Made by a program: the position numbers and the translations under genes
NCBI GenBank assembly: GCA_905221605.1
Contig: CAJNDS010002183.1
Coordinates: forward strand, 1 to 30,000
Origin: Symbiodinium natans
Taxonomy: Eukaryota > Sar > Dinophyceae > Suessiales > Symbiodiniaceae
DNA: 30,000 nucleotides
Direction: 5' to 3'
Shown: one piece after another, positions 1-23,945 of the stretch
Layout of the letters: each line of letters opens with the position of its first letter
How positions within the stretch are numbered: the first letter of the stretch is position 1
Notes under the pieces: generated by a model
What the model saw: only the letters and a program-made list of their open reading frames with translations
What the model was told of the DNA's origin: nothing
Databases searched by the model: none

Positions 1-60
1 CCCCCAATACTAAATTACGAGCTCGGGCCTCCCCCGGAAGCGGGCCAGCCCCCCCCCCCC

Positions 61-290
61 CTTAAATTATTTAAATTATTTAAAATTATTTAAATTATTG
101 AAATTATTTAAATTATTTAAATTGTTCAAATTATTTAGATTATTTAAATTATTTAAATTATTTAAATTATTTAAATTATTTAAATTATTTAAATTATTTA
201 AATTATTTGAATTTTTAAATTTTTAAAATCACATTTTTTTAAGTTATTTCATTTTTTAAAATTATTTAAGTTATTTAGTTTATTTTAACT
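61..290. repeat. AT-rich 9-bp simple repeat
   Basis: The 9-mer AAATTATTT is repeated head to tail, most regularly from about 61 to 210, and then decays to looser A/T sequence to about 290. It is preceded by a C-tract at 51-61. No coding potential is visible. It is seen directly in the sequence; no function is inferred. Confidence 0.9.
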
Positions 291-350
291 TCCCCGAATT
301 TATATAATTTAAATAGTTCAAATGTCTGGGTTCCCCCCGACATTTTTTTC

Positions 351-606
351 GCGGAATATGTGTCACCAGAGTTCTGTTAGCACCAAAAACATGACACATT
401 TTCCGCGGAATATGTGTCAGTAGAGCCGTGCTAACACAAAAAAGCATGACACATCTTCCGCGGAATATGTGTCACCAGAGTTCTGTTAGCACCAAAAACA
501 TGACAATTTTTGCGCGGAATATGTGTCAGTAGAGCCGTGCTAACACAAAATAGCATGACACATTTTTCGCGGAATATGTGTCACCAGAGTTCTGCTAGCA
601 CCACAA
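351..606. repeat. Tandem array of 54/55-bp hairpin units
   Basis: Five copies start at 351, 405, 460, 514 and 569 with GCGGAATATGTGTCA; the last is cut off near 606. Two versions alternate (inner motifs CCAGAGTTCTGTTAGC and GTAGAGCCGTGCTAAC), so the higher-order period is about 109 bp. Within a unit the opening 15 bases are nearly the reverse complement of the closing bases (TGACACATTTTCCGC), so each unit can fold on itself. No protein is encoded. Confidence 0.85.
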
Positions 607-610
607 ATTC

Positions 611-2880
611 TTCCTTTTTGATTTTCTCATTTCGAAAAGAAAGAGGGAAGGGAGAAACAAGGGAGAGAGGATAGATAAAGAAGAGTGCCATCTTCTCTGC
701 GCCTTGTTTTGTCTCTCCCTCTTCTCCATTCATCTCTCTTCTATTCTTTTCTTTGATCTTCCCATTAAAAATGCAATCCTTTGTATCTCTCCTCTCTCCT
801 TCTCTCTTCATCTTCAAGCGAGAAAAAAGGACACCCAAAAGAAAACACTGAGGGTGTCCCTTTTGCTCGATTGAAGACACAGAAAGCGATTAAAAGGGAC
901 CCCCATTTTGGATTGGCAGCAAACCCAGCTGATGCTCATGATTCTCTCTCTCCATACATATGGGCGATGGAAGGGGTGTCCTTTTCAATCGTTTTCTGCA
1001 TCTTCAAGGGAGGAAAAGGAACACCCCACAAGAAGGAAGAGTGACATAAGGGAGGGAAATTGAAGAACTCCTGATTTTACTTAGTCATTCCCTTTCCTCT
1101 CTTCTTATCTGCTATTTTTCTTTTTCGCTTCAAAAGCAACATAAGGGAAATGGGAATTCCTGAAGAGGAGAGAGGGAACCTATCTGGGAAGAGCAAGAAT
1201 CGTTTTTTCTAATTCGAAAAGGAATAGGGAGAGACAAGGGAGAGATGATATGTACAGCTTTGCGCCTTATTTTGTGATTCCGTCTCCTTGCTTCCTGTCT
1301 CTTCTATTCCTTGCAGCACGCTTCCAGAAACATAGCATCCTGGTTATCTCTCCTCTCAGACTTCCCTTTCCCATCTCTTCTTCTGCTTCCGTTTAACTGA
1401 TAAAACACAAGAAAGGAACTCATATGATAAAGCAGTGGAAGGGTAAGCAGACGGTGTCCATAATACTCCATCATATTCCTCCTCTCGGCCTATCTCTTCT
1501 GTTCCTTTCCTTACCTTTGATTTCGAAAAGAAAGAGGGAAGGGAGAGACAAGGGAGAGAGGATGGATAAAGAAGAGTGCCATTTTCTCTGCGCCTTGTTT
1601 TGTCTCTCCATCTTCTCCATTCATCTCTCTTCTATTCTTTTCTTTGATCTTCCCATCAAAAAGGCAATCCTTTTTTTCTCTCCTCTCTCCTTCTCTCTCC
1701 CTCCTCTTCTCCTGTTCCCCTGTAAGCGACAAAAACGCAAGAAAGGAAGAATAAGAGGGGAATGGAGGGAGGCCCTGTTCCTTTCTTCTCCTCTTTCAAT
1801 GGATGGGGGAAGTGGGCGGAGTTGGCTCCTTGCCCGTAGACCCTCCCCATGCTTCAGCAAACCCCTCCTCTCGCCCTATCGCCTCTGTTCTTTTCCTTGT
1901 GCCCAAGCAAAGAACGAAAACGGGTTCCTTTACATGTTCATTGTCCTTCCTTTTGTTTTTTATTTCAAAGGGAAAGAACCAGAGAAGAAAGATAAGAACG
2001 AGAGGTAAGATGAACACGGCACCATCGTGTCTTTGCCTTGTTTTTGCACCTCCCTCTCCTGTCTTCATTTCTCTTACATTCCTTTTATTGCTCTTCCCAT
2101 TAATATTGCGTTCCTTTTGATAACTCCTCTCTCCTTTCTCTCTCCATTCTCTTCTCTTTTTCTCCTTGAAATCTCAAAAAGACACAAAAGGAAGCTTCTT
2201 TCCCTTTTTGAACGAAAAAGAAAAAGAAGAAAAAACAGAGGGAAAGACATTGAAGAGCTCCACTGCCTACTGTTTCATTCACTGTAGAGGGCACCTGTCT
2301 GCGAAGAGCAAGAATAGTCTTGTCTTGTTTAATTTTAGAGGGAAAAGGGAGAGACAAGGAAGGGAGAGATGATAGATAAAGAAGAGTGCCATCTTCTTTG
2401 CGCCTTGTTGTGTTCCTCCGTCTCCTTGTTTCTTGTCTCTTCTCTTCTTTTCAGTACCCTTCCAGAAAATTAAAATGGCCTCCTTGTTGTCTCTCCTCTC
2501 TCACTTCCCTTTCCCTTCTCTTCTTCTGCTTCCTTTAACTGATAAAACACAAGAAAGGAACTCATATGATAAAGCAGTGGAAGGGTAAGCAGAAGGTGAC
2601 TCCTTGTGCGTGGACCTTTGCCGTACTTCATCATATCCCTCTTCTCGGCTTTTGGTTTTCTAATTTCGAAAAGACAGAGTGCCATCTTCTTTGCGCCTTG
2701 TTTTGTCTCTCCCTCTCCGTTATTCATCTCTCTTCTATTCTTTTCTTGGCTCTTCCCACTAAAGTTGTGTTCCTCTTATCTCTCCCTCCTTCTCTCTCCC
2801 TTCTCTTCTCCTGTTCACGAGAGCCTTCGACTCTAGGGTTGATAGGGTTGAGGAGAAAAAGAGAAGAGAGAAGAGGAACT
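611..2880. repeat. Degenerate direct-repeat block, purine/pyrimidine-rich
   Basis: Several long stretches recur. About 611-790 matches 1521-1700 and, shortened, 2663-2790 (landmarks TTTCGAAAAGA, GAGTGCCATCTTCT, TGCGCCTTGTTTTGTCTCTC). About 1381-1455 matches 2521-2595 (AACTGATAAAACACAAGAAA). About 1226-1375 is related to 2345-2515. The block is therefore an eroded array of roughly 0.9-1.1 kb units, with long runs biased to C/T or to A/G. Open frames in it (for example 1424-2008 +) are compositional and carry no recognisable domain. Its biological identity is unknown; it may be intron or intergenic sequence 5' of the P450 exons. Confidence 0.75.
820..1030. repeat. Pair of short foldbacks sharing GGTGTCC arms
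   Basis: At about 824-867 AAAAAGGACACCC is followed 13 bases later by GGGTGTCCCTTTT, a near-perfect hairpin. At about 975-1026 the same arm (GGGGTGTCCTTTTC) recurs against GGAAAAGGAACACCCC. The two copies look like related small inverted repeats inside the purine/pyrimidine block. Confidence 0.55.
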
Positions 2881-3076
2881 ACTTGGTTCTTGTTCCTGAG
2901 GCCACCATAGTACGACTGACGTGACAGCAGCGTACCCTCGTGGAAACGTGTATGGCTATAAGAAAACCCGATTGCCAGCTTCCAAATAAACCCAATTTAA
3001 GCCGGCCACCCCCCCCCCCCTCCGCACCCCAACAAAAAACTCAAAAGCACAAAACTGACCAACAAACTCCGTCCAG
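2881..3076 (+). other. Non-repeat flank before first recognised P450 exon
   Basis: About 195 bases without the heptamer repeat. It contains a C-tract (about 3007-3020) and ends in a plausible 3' splice site, GTCCAG at 3071-3076. I see no recognisable N-terminal P450 anchor here, so either the first exons lie upstream of the window or this stretch is 5' intron. Confidence 0.4.
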
Positions 3077-17869
<14,793 letters not shown>

Positions 17870-18351
17870 TTCGGGCACTAAAGACGCCGCAAGTTTTACA
17901 GTTTTACCTCACCCACAAAGTGTACAGGGGCGGCACAGCCGCCCGATGGGCCGGTGTTGACAGCATGAAGTCAGACCTCCATGATGAGCCCCGTATTGTT
18001 TGGGGTTTCGGTGTGGGGTTTGGGGTTCTGGTGCGGTAAGAAGGTGGAGAGCGATAAATTAGGCGATAAATCTGGGTTTATAGGGTTGAGGGTGTTTCGG
18101 ATTAGTTGCCCGGGTTCTAAGTACGGTAACATATATTCTCAACATATATACATATACATACACATATGCATAACATATTATACATACATATATATATATA
18201 CATATATATCTGTGTGTGTGTGTGTGTGTGAGAAAACTGGTCTTAACATTACTGGGGTTTAGGGTCTAGGGCTACTTCGAACCGTAGTTTCATACCTTAA
18301 ATCCTACCCTCAACCCTGAACCCTAAACTCTGTGCATTGCTGGCTATCAAG
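17870..18351. other. P450 3' flank with AT/TG microsatellite
   Basis: Ordinary sequence to about 18120, then ACATAT/TATATA repeats and (TG)n at 18128-18230, then a little heptamer sequence at 18255-18330. No gene is recognised. Confidence 0.75.
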
Positions 18352-18465
18352 CAAGACCTGAAAGCATCATGCTCAACTCTTCGCGTGGGGTTCTTGGAGC
18401 AGGAGAACCTGCAATCTGGGTTTCAGCAAGCTAGGGCTGACTTTGAGTCCCACATGGGGGTGCAG
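18352..18465 (+). CDS. Exon-like island, helical, unidentified gene
   Basis: Between CTATCAAG and CAG/GTAGGG an open phase-0 stretch reads QDLKASCSTLRVGFLEQENL then QSGFQQARADFESHMGVQ, 38 residues with a coiled-coil-like helix. The flanking splice sites and the heptamer-rich surroundings resemble the P450 exons. No family is recognised. It could be the start of a separate gene downstream of the P450. Confidence 0.4.
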
Positions 18466-18748
18466 GTAGGGTTTAGAGTTTAGGGTGGCGTTTGCGGGTT
18501 TAGGAGTTTAGGGTTCAGGGCTTGGGGGTTTAGATCCTAAACCCGAAGCCCGAAATCTTTCAACTTGTGCTGTCGCAGCTGTCCTTGGTGTCCTCGTGCT
18601 GCATGACGTAAGCGCTGGCCGGCTTGGCTGCTGCGTCTTCGCGAGACCAATGCCCACCAGGGTTCGAGCTTTGAGGTGTGCAGGGCAGGGCAGACTTGGC
18701 TAAGCCCTAAACCCTCTGTACATTGTAAGCCCTTTAGAATTCTAGAAG

Positions 18749-18777
18749 ACACAGACGACGGAGTTTGAGAGATCCCG
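18749..18777 (+). CDS. Exon-like island following 18352-18465
   Basis: Reads TQTTEFERSR between CTAGAAG and a GT at 18778; it joins in phase 0 to MGVQ of the previous island and continues the charged helix. The next bases (GATGCGGAGAATGAG..., about 18781-18865) also read as acidic helical protein in one frame, but a TAG lies between them. Weak evidence. Confidence 0.25.
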
Positions 18778-18957
18778 GTAGGATGCGGAGAATGAGAAGT
18801 ACTATGACGACGCTGTCGGAATAGGTACCGTAGCGGACAAGGATACCAGAGCATATTACATTCAATGAACCAGGTGCGCAACAGTAAGACCTGTAGAGGA
18901 ATGCAGTGCGGACGTAACGAAAGGCGAGCTCTTCAACATCTGGATGGAGAGGAGAAA

Positions 18958-18960
<3 letters not shown>

Positions 18961-18988
<28 letters not shown>
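18961..18988. repeat. (GA)n microsatellite
   Basis: Fourteen GA dinucleotides inside a purine-rich stretch. It follows an open frame (ECSADVTKGELFNIWMERRK, about 18900-18960) that might be another exon fragment, though no clear donor ends it. Confidence 0.9.
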
Positions 18989-18990
<2 letters not shown>

Positions 18991-19004
18991 CTGTAAGACA
19001 TGAA

Positions 19005-19068
19005 GCCCTAAACCCTAAACCCTAAACCCTAAACCCTAAACCCTACACCCTACACCCTACACCCTAAA
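19005..19068. repeat. CCCTAAA array with CCCTACA variant block
   Basis: About six CCCTAAA units followed by three CCCTACA units: a second example of a locally homogeneous variant. Confidence 0.92.
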
Positions 19069-19153
19069 GCTTCAGAGAAAGCTTAGTCAGGCATGTGACA
19101 GAATCTCTTCGGAACAAAGCGAATGCAACTTCACTTCTTGCACAAGAGTAATG

Positions 19154-19275
19154 GGTTTAGGTTTTAGGGTTGAGGGTTTGGGGTTTCAAGGGTTTCAAGG
19201 GTTTAAAGGGTTTAAAGGGTTTAAAGGGTTTAGGGTTTAAAGGGCTAAAAAGGATTAAAGCGTTAAGAGGGTTTA
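19154..19275. repeat. TTTCAAGGG / TTTAAAGGG repeat
   Basis: Here the unit is expanded to 9-10 bases (GTTTCAAGG, GTTTAAAGG), mixed with normal TTTAGGG; related to the TTGATAGGG form at 8405-8560. Confidence 0.85.
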
Positions 19276-19579
19276 GGGTGTAGGTGTTTTTGTATAGCCA
19301 AGTTGTTCAAACAGTGTGAACTCAAGAAATCAACCGATGATTCCAAGACATACAGCGCCTTGAAGAATTGCTATTGGTGTAGGGATTGCAAGGCCACGAT
19401 ACCTCAAACCCTGAACCCTAAACCCTAAACACCCTAACCCTCAACCCTAACTTATTTAGGGTCCTGAACTGCAGCCTTGGTGTCTTGATGCAATCGCATT
19501 GAATCATGTACGATCATCGAGTTGTCATATTGCCCTAAGCCCTGAACTGCATCATGGGTGCCCCTACTACACCCCTACA

Positions 19580-19642
19580 CTATCCTCCCCCAGGTTCCCC
19601 CCCTGAATAACTTCATTCTGGGGGAAACCTAGGGGGGGGTAG
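19580..19642. repeat. G/C-rich foldback
   Basis: CTATCCTCCCCCAGGTTCCC... at 19580-19602 is matched, inverted, by 19620-19642 (GGGGGAAACCTAGGGGGGGG...), with a loop of about 17 bases that includes AATAACTTCATT. It is a strong potential hairpin, perhaps a small inverted-repeat element. Confidence 0.6.
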
Positions 19643-20159
19643 AAAGAGGGTGGGGGCCTAGTTGGGGAACCCAAACCCCCGCATCATGAACTGCTCCCTT
19701 CTCTATCTGCGTAGCTTCAGCCTTCTAAGCCATGTGGGCCCCATATAAGAAGGACCCCAAAAAGGTACCCCCCCCAAAACCCTAAGCCCTAAACCCTAAA
19801 CCCCAAACCCTAAACCCCAAACCCTAAACCCTCAATCCTAAATCCTAAACCCCAAGTTCATGCATACCCGGCCCGCTGCTGCCTCAGGCTTGGCAGATCT
19901 CGGCCCTTGGGAACCCCCCTGCTAGTGCAGAAGCTGCCATGATTCCCCCTATACTTGGAGTGTCAAGAAGGGTTAGGCTTTTGAGACTTTGAGGGTTTAG
20001 GGTCTTCCATCATAAAGATCTTCTCACCTTCCGCCCCCCAACTCCAGTAAGCCTGAACCTCCCCCAACCCCACGTGCGGCCTAAACCTTACGTCGGCGAT
20101 GCCGTGGATGAACGGGCAGAGCCATGGCGGCCTGGGATAGCAGCCCTGGCTCTACTTGG
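19643..20159. other. Repeat-poor stretch with scattered heptamers
   Basis: A CCCTAAA/CCCCAAA run at 19787-19850 and otherwise ordinary sequence. A short open stretch at about 20088-20155 (YVGDAVDERAEPWRPGIAAL) looks protein-like but has no resolved boundaries. I assign nothing. Confidence 0.45.
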
Positions 20160-20276
20160 TTAGGGTTTAGGGTTTAGGGTTTAGGGTTTAGGGTTTAGGG
20201 TTTAGGGTTTAGGGTTTAGGGTTTAGGGTTTAGGGTTTAGGGTTTAGGCTTTAGGGTTTAGGCTTTAGGGTTTAGG
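20160..20276. repeat. TTTAGGG array (about 16 units)
   Basis: A near-perfect array in TTTAGGG orientation; the last units alternate with TTTAGGC. Confidence 0.95.
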
Positions 20277-20680
20277 ACCCCCCTGAACCCTTCAGTCCCT
20301 GACCCCTCGAAGTGTGTTCCCTAAGCCCTATAGAGCCTGAACCCTTTAGCCCCCTGATCCCTGACGTGTGTTTCGAAGCACCAAGCCTCAAAGAACAAGC
20401 CAGAAAGAGTTTTTTGCATGTCCTCAACACGGCCAGACCCAACCACACAGACTACTTGGCATGTCCGTCTAACCGTTTGTGCGGACTTAGGGAGTTCGGT
20501 GCCTAAAAGTTCTCTTCAAGCGTTATAAATGGGGATATAAGGTACCAAAGTCACCCCATGAGTCATTCACGGGAAGCATAAAGCATGGAATTCACATTCC
20601 TTTACACGTGCGAATGCATGTCACAGGCTTCTGAGCCCTCAGCCCTGAGCCCTAAGCCCCAAGCCCTAAGCCCTGATCCC
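20277..20680. other. Unique 400-base stretch, no gene called
   Basis: A 64-residue open frame (20312-20506 +) includes KEQARKSFLHVLNTARPNHT and could hold an exon, but I find no convincing splice pair and no family. The rest is AT/GC-balanced unique sequence. Confidence 0.4.
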
Positions 20681-20685
20681 TAAGG

Positions 20686-20742
20686 GTTTAGGGTTGAGGG
20701 TTTAGGGTTTAGGGTTTAGGGTTTAGGGTTTAGGGTTTAGGG
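20686..20742. repeat. TTTAGGG array
   Basis: About eight units. A short protein-like frame follows at about 20795-20840 (GSNGQSYADFEELRWPPAS), unassigned. Confidence 0.92.
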
Positions 20743-20859
20743 TCTTAACCCCGAACAGCCCCCAGCCTCACCAGTGCCAGGTAGCAATGGCCAAAGCTAT
20801 GCCGATTTCGAGGAGTTGAGGTGGCCCCCTGCCAGCTGATTCTTCGGCACCAAGCCCAA

Positions 20860-21945
20860 AACGCCCCTTAAACCCCAAACACCCTGAACCCCTCAGCCCC
20901 TAACAAGAACCCTAAATATCCCCAAGCAAAGCCTAAGCAGCTCTAAACAGCCCCAAAAAGAAAGCCTTTCCCAAAAAACCTACAAACCTCTGATACCCGA
21001 GCTCTGGGGAAACCCTGAAACCCTGAACAACTCCTAAACCCTCATCTTTGTCATAGTGGGGCAACGTTTTACATTTTCAAGGGTACTTAAGCTCAATAAG
21101 GAATAGAAATTTCAGCTTTTGATACTATCCCAACCATGAACTAGTCATCAGCACTCAAACTCTAAACCCTCCCCTGTTTCCCGTTCTCGGCGCCGCGCCG
21201 CGTTTGTGAGGTCCGCTGCAAGGCCTAAAGCCCCAGACACCACAAAGGACCCCTAAAGCCCTGGACTAGAGTTTGGGGCTTAGGGTTTGGGGAGGCTTTT
21301 GAGGTTGAGGATGCAGGGTTTGGGGTTTTTAGGGCTCTCAGGGAAGCCTGAAACTGAAAAATTTCCCTCCCCCCCCCTGCCCCAAGCCATGTCCTCCGGT
21401 AGGCAAGTCTATCGACGCCACAACCTGGTCGGCTGCCTACGGCGGTGGCACCAGGGGGACGCGCCGGGGGAGGCCCTTTGCTCCTCTTTGCTGCCGCGGG
21501 GACCCCGAAGCCCGAATAGCTACAAAGCCGACAGCACCGCACCCTAAACCCGAAACCTTGAAAATGTCAACTATTTCAAGTGTGCAGGGGTAACGTCAGG
21601 TGCAGGGCTCAGGCTCAGGCCCTAAGAGTGAAACCCTAATGGCCTAGTTGCTTTATTGCTTGTGGGCTTTATTCCCTGAAGCGTGAAGCCTGCCCCCTTC
21701 CGGCACCCCCCCACCCCCGCGTGCAGGCGTCTTGGCGCTTTCGCTTTGTCCGGCCTTGTACCTACGCCCCAGAGACCTAAGACCTACGTAAATCAATCTA
21801 GGCCCTACACCCCTCACCTAGGCACTACACCCTTAAGCCCTCCATGAGCGCCCCTCAAACCCTAAGCCACCCCAAAGCCCTGTAACCTGCTGGTCCCTGT
21901 AAATCCTAAACCCTAAACCCAAAACCTCCTGCAACCCTCTGCCAG
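20860..21945. other. Repeat-poor region with one possible exon
   Basis: Few heptamers, mostly CCCTAAA variants at 20865-21040 and 21895-21925. At about 21395-21540 an open frame reads GKSIDATTWSAAYGGGTRGT onwards, and another reads MSSGRQVYRRHNLVGCLRRW; neither has a decisive signature. An 8-C tract lies at about 21370. No gene is called. Confidence 0.45.
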
Positions 21946-22018
21946 TCATGGGGCTTGATCGCCAGCCTCACCGTACCGTGCGACGTCATCCTCGTCGATG
22001 ATGACCCCTTGGGCTCGG
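21946..22018 (+). CDS. Exon: possible cold-shock/OB-fold module, first half
   Basis: Between CTGCCAG and a GT donor (22019, GTAAAT) the frame reads SWGLIASLTVPCDVILVDDD then PLGS. 'GLIxS...DVILVDDDPLGS' resembles the 'GFIxs...DvFlhxxdl' strands of cold-shock-like domains, which dinoflagellates carry in many diverged copies. This is a family resemblance only; the rest of the gene is not identified. Confidence 0.45.
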
Positions 22019-22077
22019 GTAAATGGAGGTTCGGGTTTGAGACTCGAGGTTTCGGGGGCCAACTTTTGAAAGTTTCG

Positions 22078-22126
22078 ATAGGGTTTAGGGTTTAGGGTTT
22101 AGGGTTTAGGGTTTAGGGTTTTGGGG
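22078..22126. repeat. TTTAGGG array in intron
   Basis: About seven units in TTTAGGG orientation. The same intron then shows CCCTAAA-type units at 22200-22262, so the arms are inverted with respect to each other. Confidence 0.92.
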
Positions 22127-22319
22127 TTCTCTGGGCTCAGCTTTCAGCGGGAGGCCCCCTCCCCAAACTCTAAACCTGAACATAACGCCCCACACGCTAA
22201 AACCCTAAAGCCCTCAAACCTTAAAACCCTAAAACCCTAGACCCTAAACCCTAAACCCTAAAGCCCTGTAACTAAAGCCCTGCGACTCCGGAGTCCCTCA
22301 ATATTTCCAATGGGCGCAG

Positions 22320-22385
22320 GACGAGGAATTCCGCGAGGGCCAGATGGTTTCCTTCAATGTCGAAGTGGAGGACCCTTTCATTCGT
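22320..22385 (+). CDS. Exon: possible cold-shock/OB-fold module, second half
   Basis: After GGGCGCAG the frame reads DEEFREGQMVSFNVEVEDPF. 'EGQMVSFNVEVED' matches the last strands of cold-shock-type folds ('l.eGq.VsFdve'). It fits as the continuation of 21946-22018, although the join needs the previous exon to end at 22017. The donor is uncertain; the sequence runs into CCCTAAA at about 22391. Confidence 0.45.
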
Positions 22386-22390
22386 AAAAT

Positions 22391-22486
22391 TCTAAACCCT
22401 AAACCCTAACTAAACCCTAAACCCTAAACCCTGAACCCTGAACCCTGAACCCTGAACCCTGAACCCTAAACCCTAAACCCTAAACG
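22391..22486. repeat. CCCTAAA array with CCCTGAA variant block
   Basis: Begins and ends as CCCTAAA, with six consecutive CCCTGAA units at about 22427-22468: a third locally homogeneous variant. Confidence 0.93.
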
Positions 22487-23055
22487 GGGTTCAGAGGTGA
22501 GGAGTCAGCACTGCATCTGGGGTTCATAGGAGAATCAGGGGCGCAGTGATGGCCAAGCCTTGCGCCCAATCTCCCGCAACTACCCCCCACCCCTGTGGTT
22601 CCTACATAAGTATACTTGAAAAAAATCAAAAATCAGGCTATTCTAATTGTTAAGGCGCCTATAGTACCCCACCTACCACCTTCCACACCTAAAACGTCAA
22701 ACTCCTTACATCCCAAAAACCAAAACATACCCTGAAGCTCGAAGCCTTGAAGCTCGCAGTCCCAGAGTCCTTTATCTTTGTGGTACTTTACTGTAACTTT
22801 AGATCCCTTTTTTTGGGTTTATTGGGTTTCTTATTAAGGCAGCTAAAGGTTTAATTCATAGCTACCCTCCTGAGTGCAGCCTAGCTTATCCTCTGCTACT
22901 CAGACATCTTTCTTCCCAAGGGTTGAAAGTTGCTAAGAGGGGTTGGGTGCCGGGTTCTGCCACTGGTGATTTACCGTAGTTGTAACTGGTTCTAAAGTTG
23001 AACTCGTCGTTCCTACTTCCAACTTCCCCGGCACCTTTAAGACCCGAGCCCGAAA
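22487..23055. other. Unique, relatively AT-rich stretch, no gene called
   Basis: About 570 bases almost without heptamers. GTACTTTACTGTAACTTTAGA at 22781-22801 and TAGTTGTAACTGGTTCTAAA at 22977-22996 are loosely similar. No exon is recognised. Confidence 0.5.
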
Positions 23056-23059
23056 CCCT

Positions 23060-23191
23060 AAGGGTTCTTGTGGTCTTCTTTTCATCTAAGCCCTAAACCC
23101 TAAACCCTAAACCCTAAACCCTAAACCCTAAACCCTAAACCCTAAACCCTAAACCCTAAACCCCAAGGGTCCTTGTGGTCTTCGTTTCATC
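23060..23191. repeat. CCCTAAA array flanked by 27-bp direct repeats
   Basis: The array (23091-23163, about ten units) is bordered by AAGGGTTCTTGTGGTCTTCT... (23060-23086) and a copy at 23165-23191 with 25 of 27 bases identical. The flanks read in the same direction, like a duplicated insertion site. Confidence 0.85.
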
Positions 23192-23265
23192 CTCTTTCGC
23201 CGGCCTGCAGCAGCCTGTCCTGATCGAGCCCAAGCGATCTCTTGGCGGGGTTTGCTCGGCTGATG

Positions 23266-23400
23266 CCCATTTCTGGGAGGTTTAGGGCTTAGGGTTTAGG
23301 GTTCTTATGCCCATTTTGGGGGGGTTAGGGTTTAGGGTTTAGGGTTTAGGGTTTAGGGTTCTTATGCCCATTTTGGGGTTTTAGGGTTTAGGGTTCTAAG
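23266..23400. repeat. Compound repeat: ATGCCCATTTTGGGG plus TTTAGGG
   Basis: GATGCCCATTTCTGGG (23261), TTATGCCCATTTTGGGG (23306) and TTATGCCCATTTTGGGG (23363) alternate with TTTAGGG runs. The unit is about 55 bases. It lies just upstream of the membrane-protein gene. Confidence 0.85.
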
Positions 23401-23477
23401 GTTTTTGGACATTCGTTTCGATTGCGGGCTGTTTGCCACCGAAGTTGATTGCCGAAAGCAGTCGCGGCTCGTGCCGA

Positions 23478-23945
23478 ATGGTCCTGCCCCGGTCGCCAGC
23501 GGCCACCTTTTACGCGTTGCAGGCGGGGACCCTGCTTCTGCTTTGGATCGCGGTGCTTGTCGGAAGTGGTGTGGACTTCCTTCGGCTGGGCGAGAAGTTG
23601 TCGAACACGGCGTTGAGGCCATCATGGATGCCGAAGAAGTGCTTTCTAACGCTGCTGCGCTCGGACGTCTATCGCCCCGCTGCGTACAGCATCGTTCCCT
23701 ACATGTTTCTGCACGCTTACGCCGTGGAAGAGCTGGAGGGGATGCCTCTGATGGTAGCTTGCTCGCGGTCCGTGGCTGCGCTTGCCGTCACAATCTTCCA
23801 CCTTGGCGACTCCTCGCGGACGAGCAGTCACCGAGACTACCTGATGCTGTACATCTGCTGGGTCCTCGCCGCGTGCGGATGGATCAATCTGCTCGTGCCT
23901 TCGGGGGTGGACGATGTGGCCCAGGCCCTGGCGTTCGGCTTCTCG
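23478..23945 (+). CDS. HTTM-like gene exon 1
   Basis: 156 codons from MVLPRSPAATFYALQAG to LAFGFS. The frame is open upstream to 23433 without another ATG. It ends before GT at 23946 (GTAGGG). It encodes three or four transmembrane helices and the SHRDYLMLYICW motif. It is much longer than the P450 exons and free of repeats. Confidence 0.75.

Noticed and set aside
1424-2008. 194-residue open frame in the purine/pyrimidine block
   Set aside because: Composition-driven; the same stretch is open in several frames and on both strands, and it repeats with indels that do not respect codons.
18128-18230. AT-rich stretch as a possible origin or promoter
   Set aside because: It is a simple TATA/CATA/TG microsatellite with no other signal to support either role.
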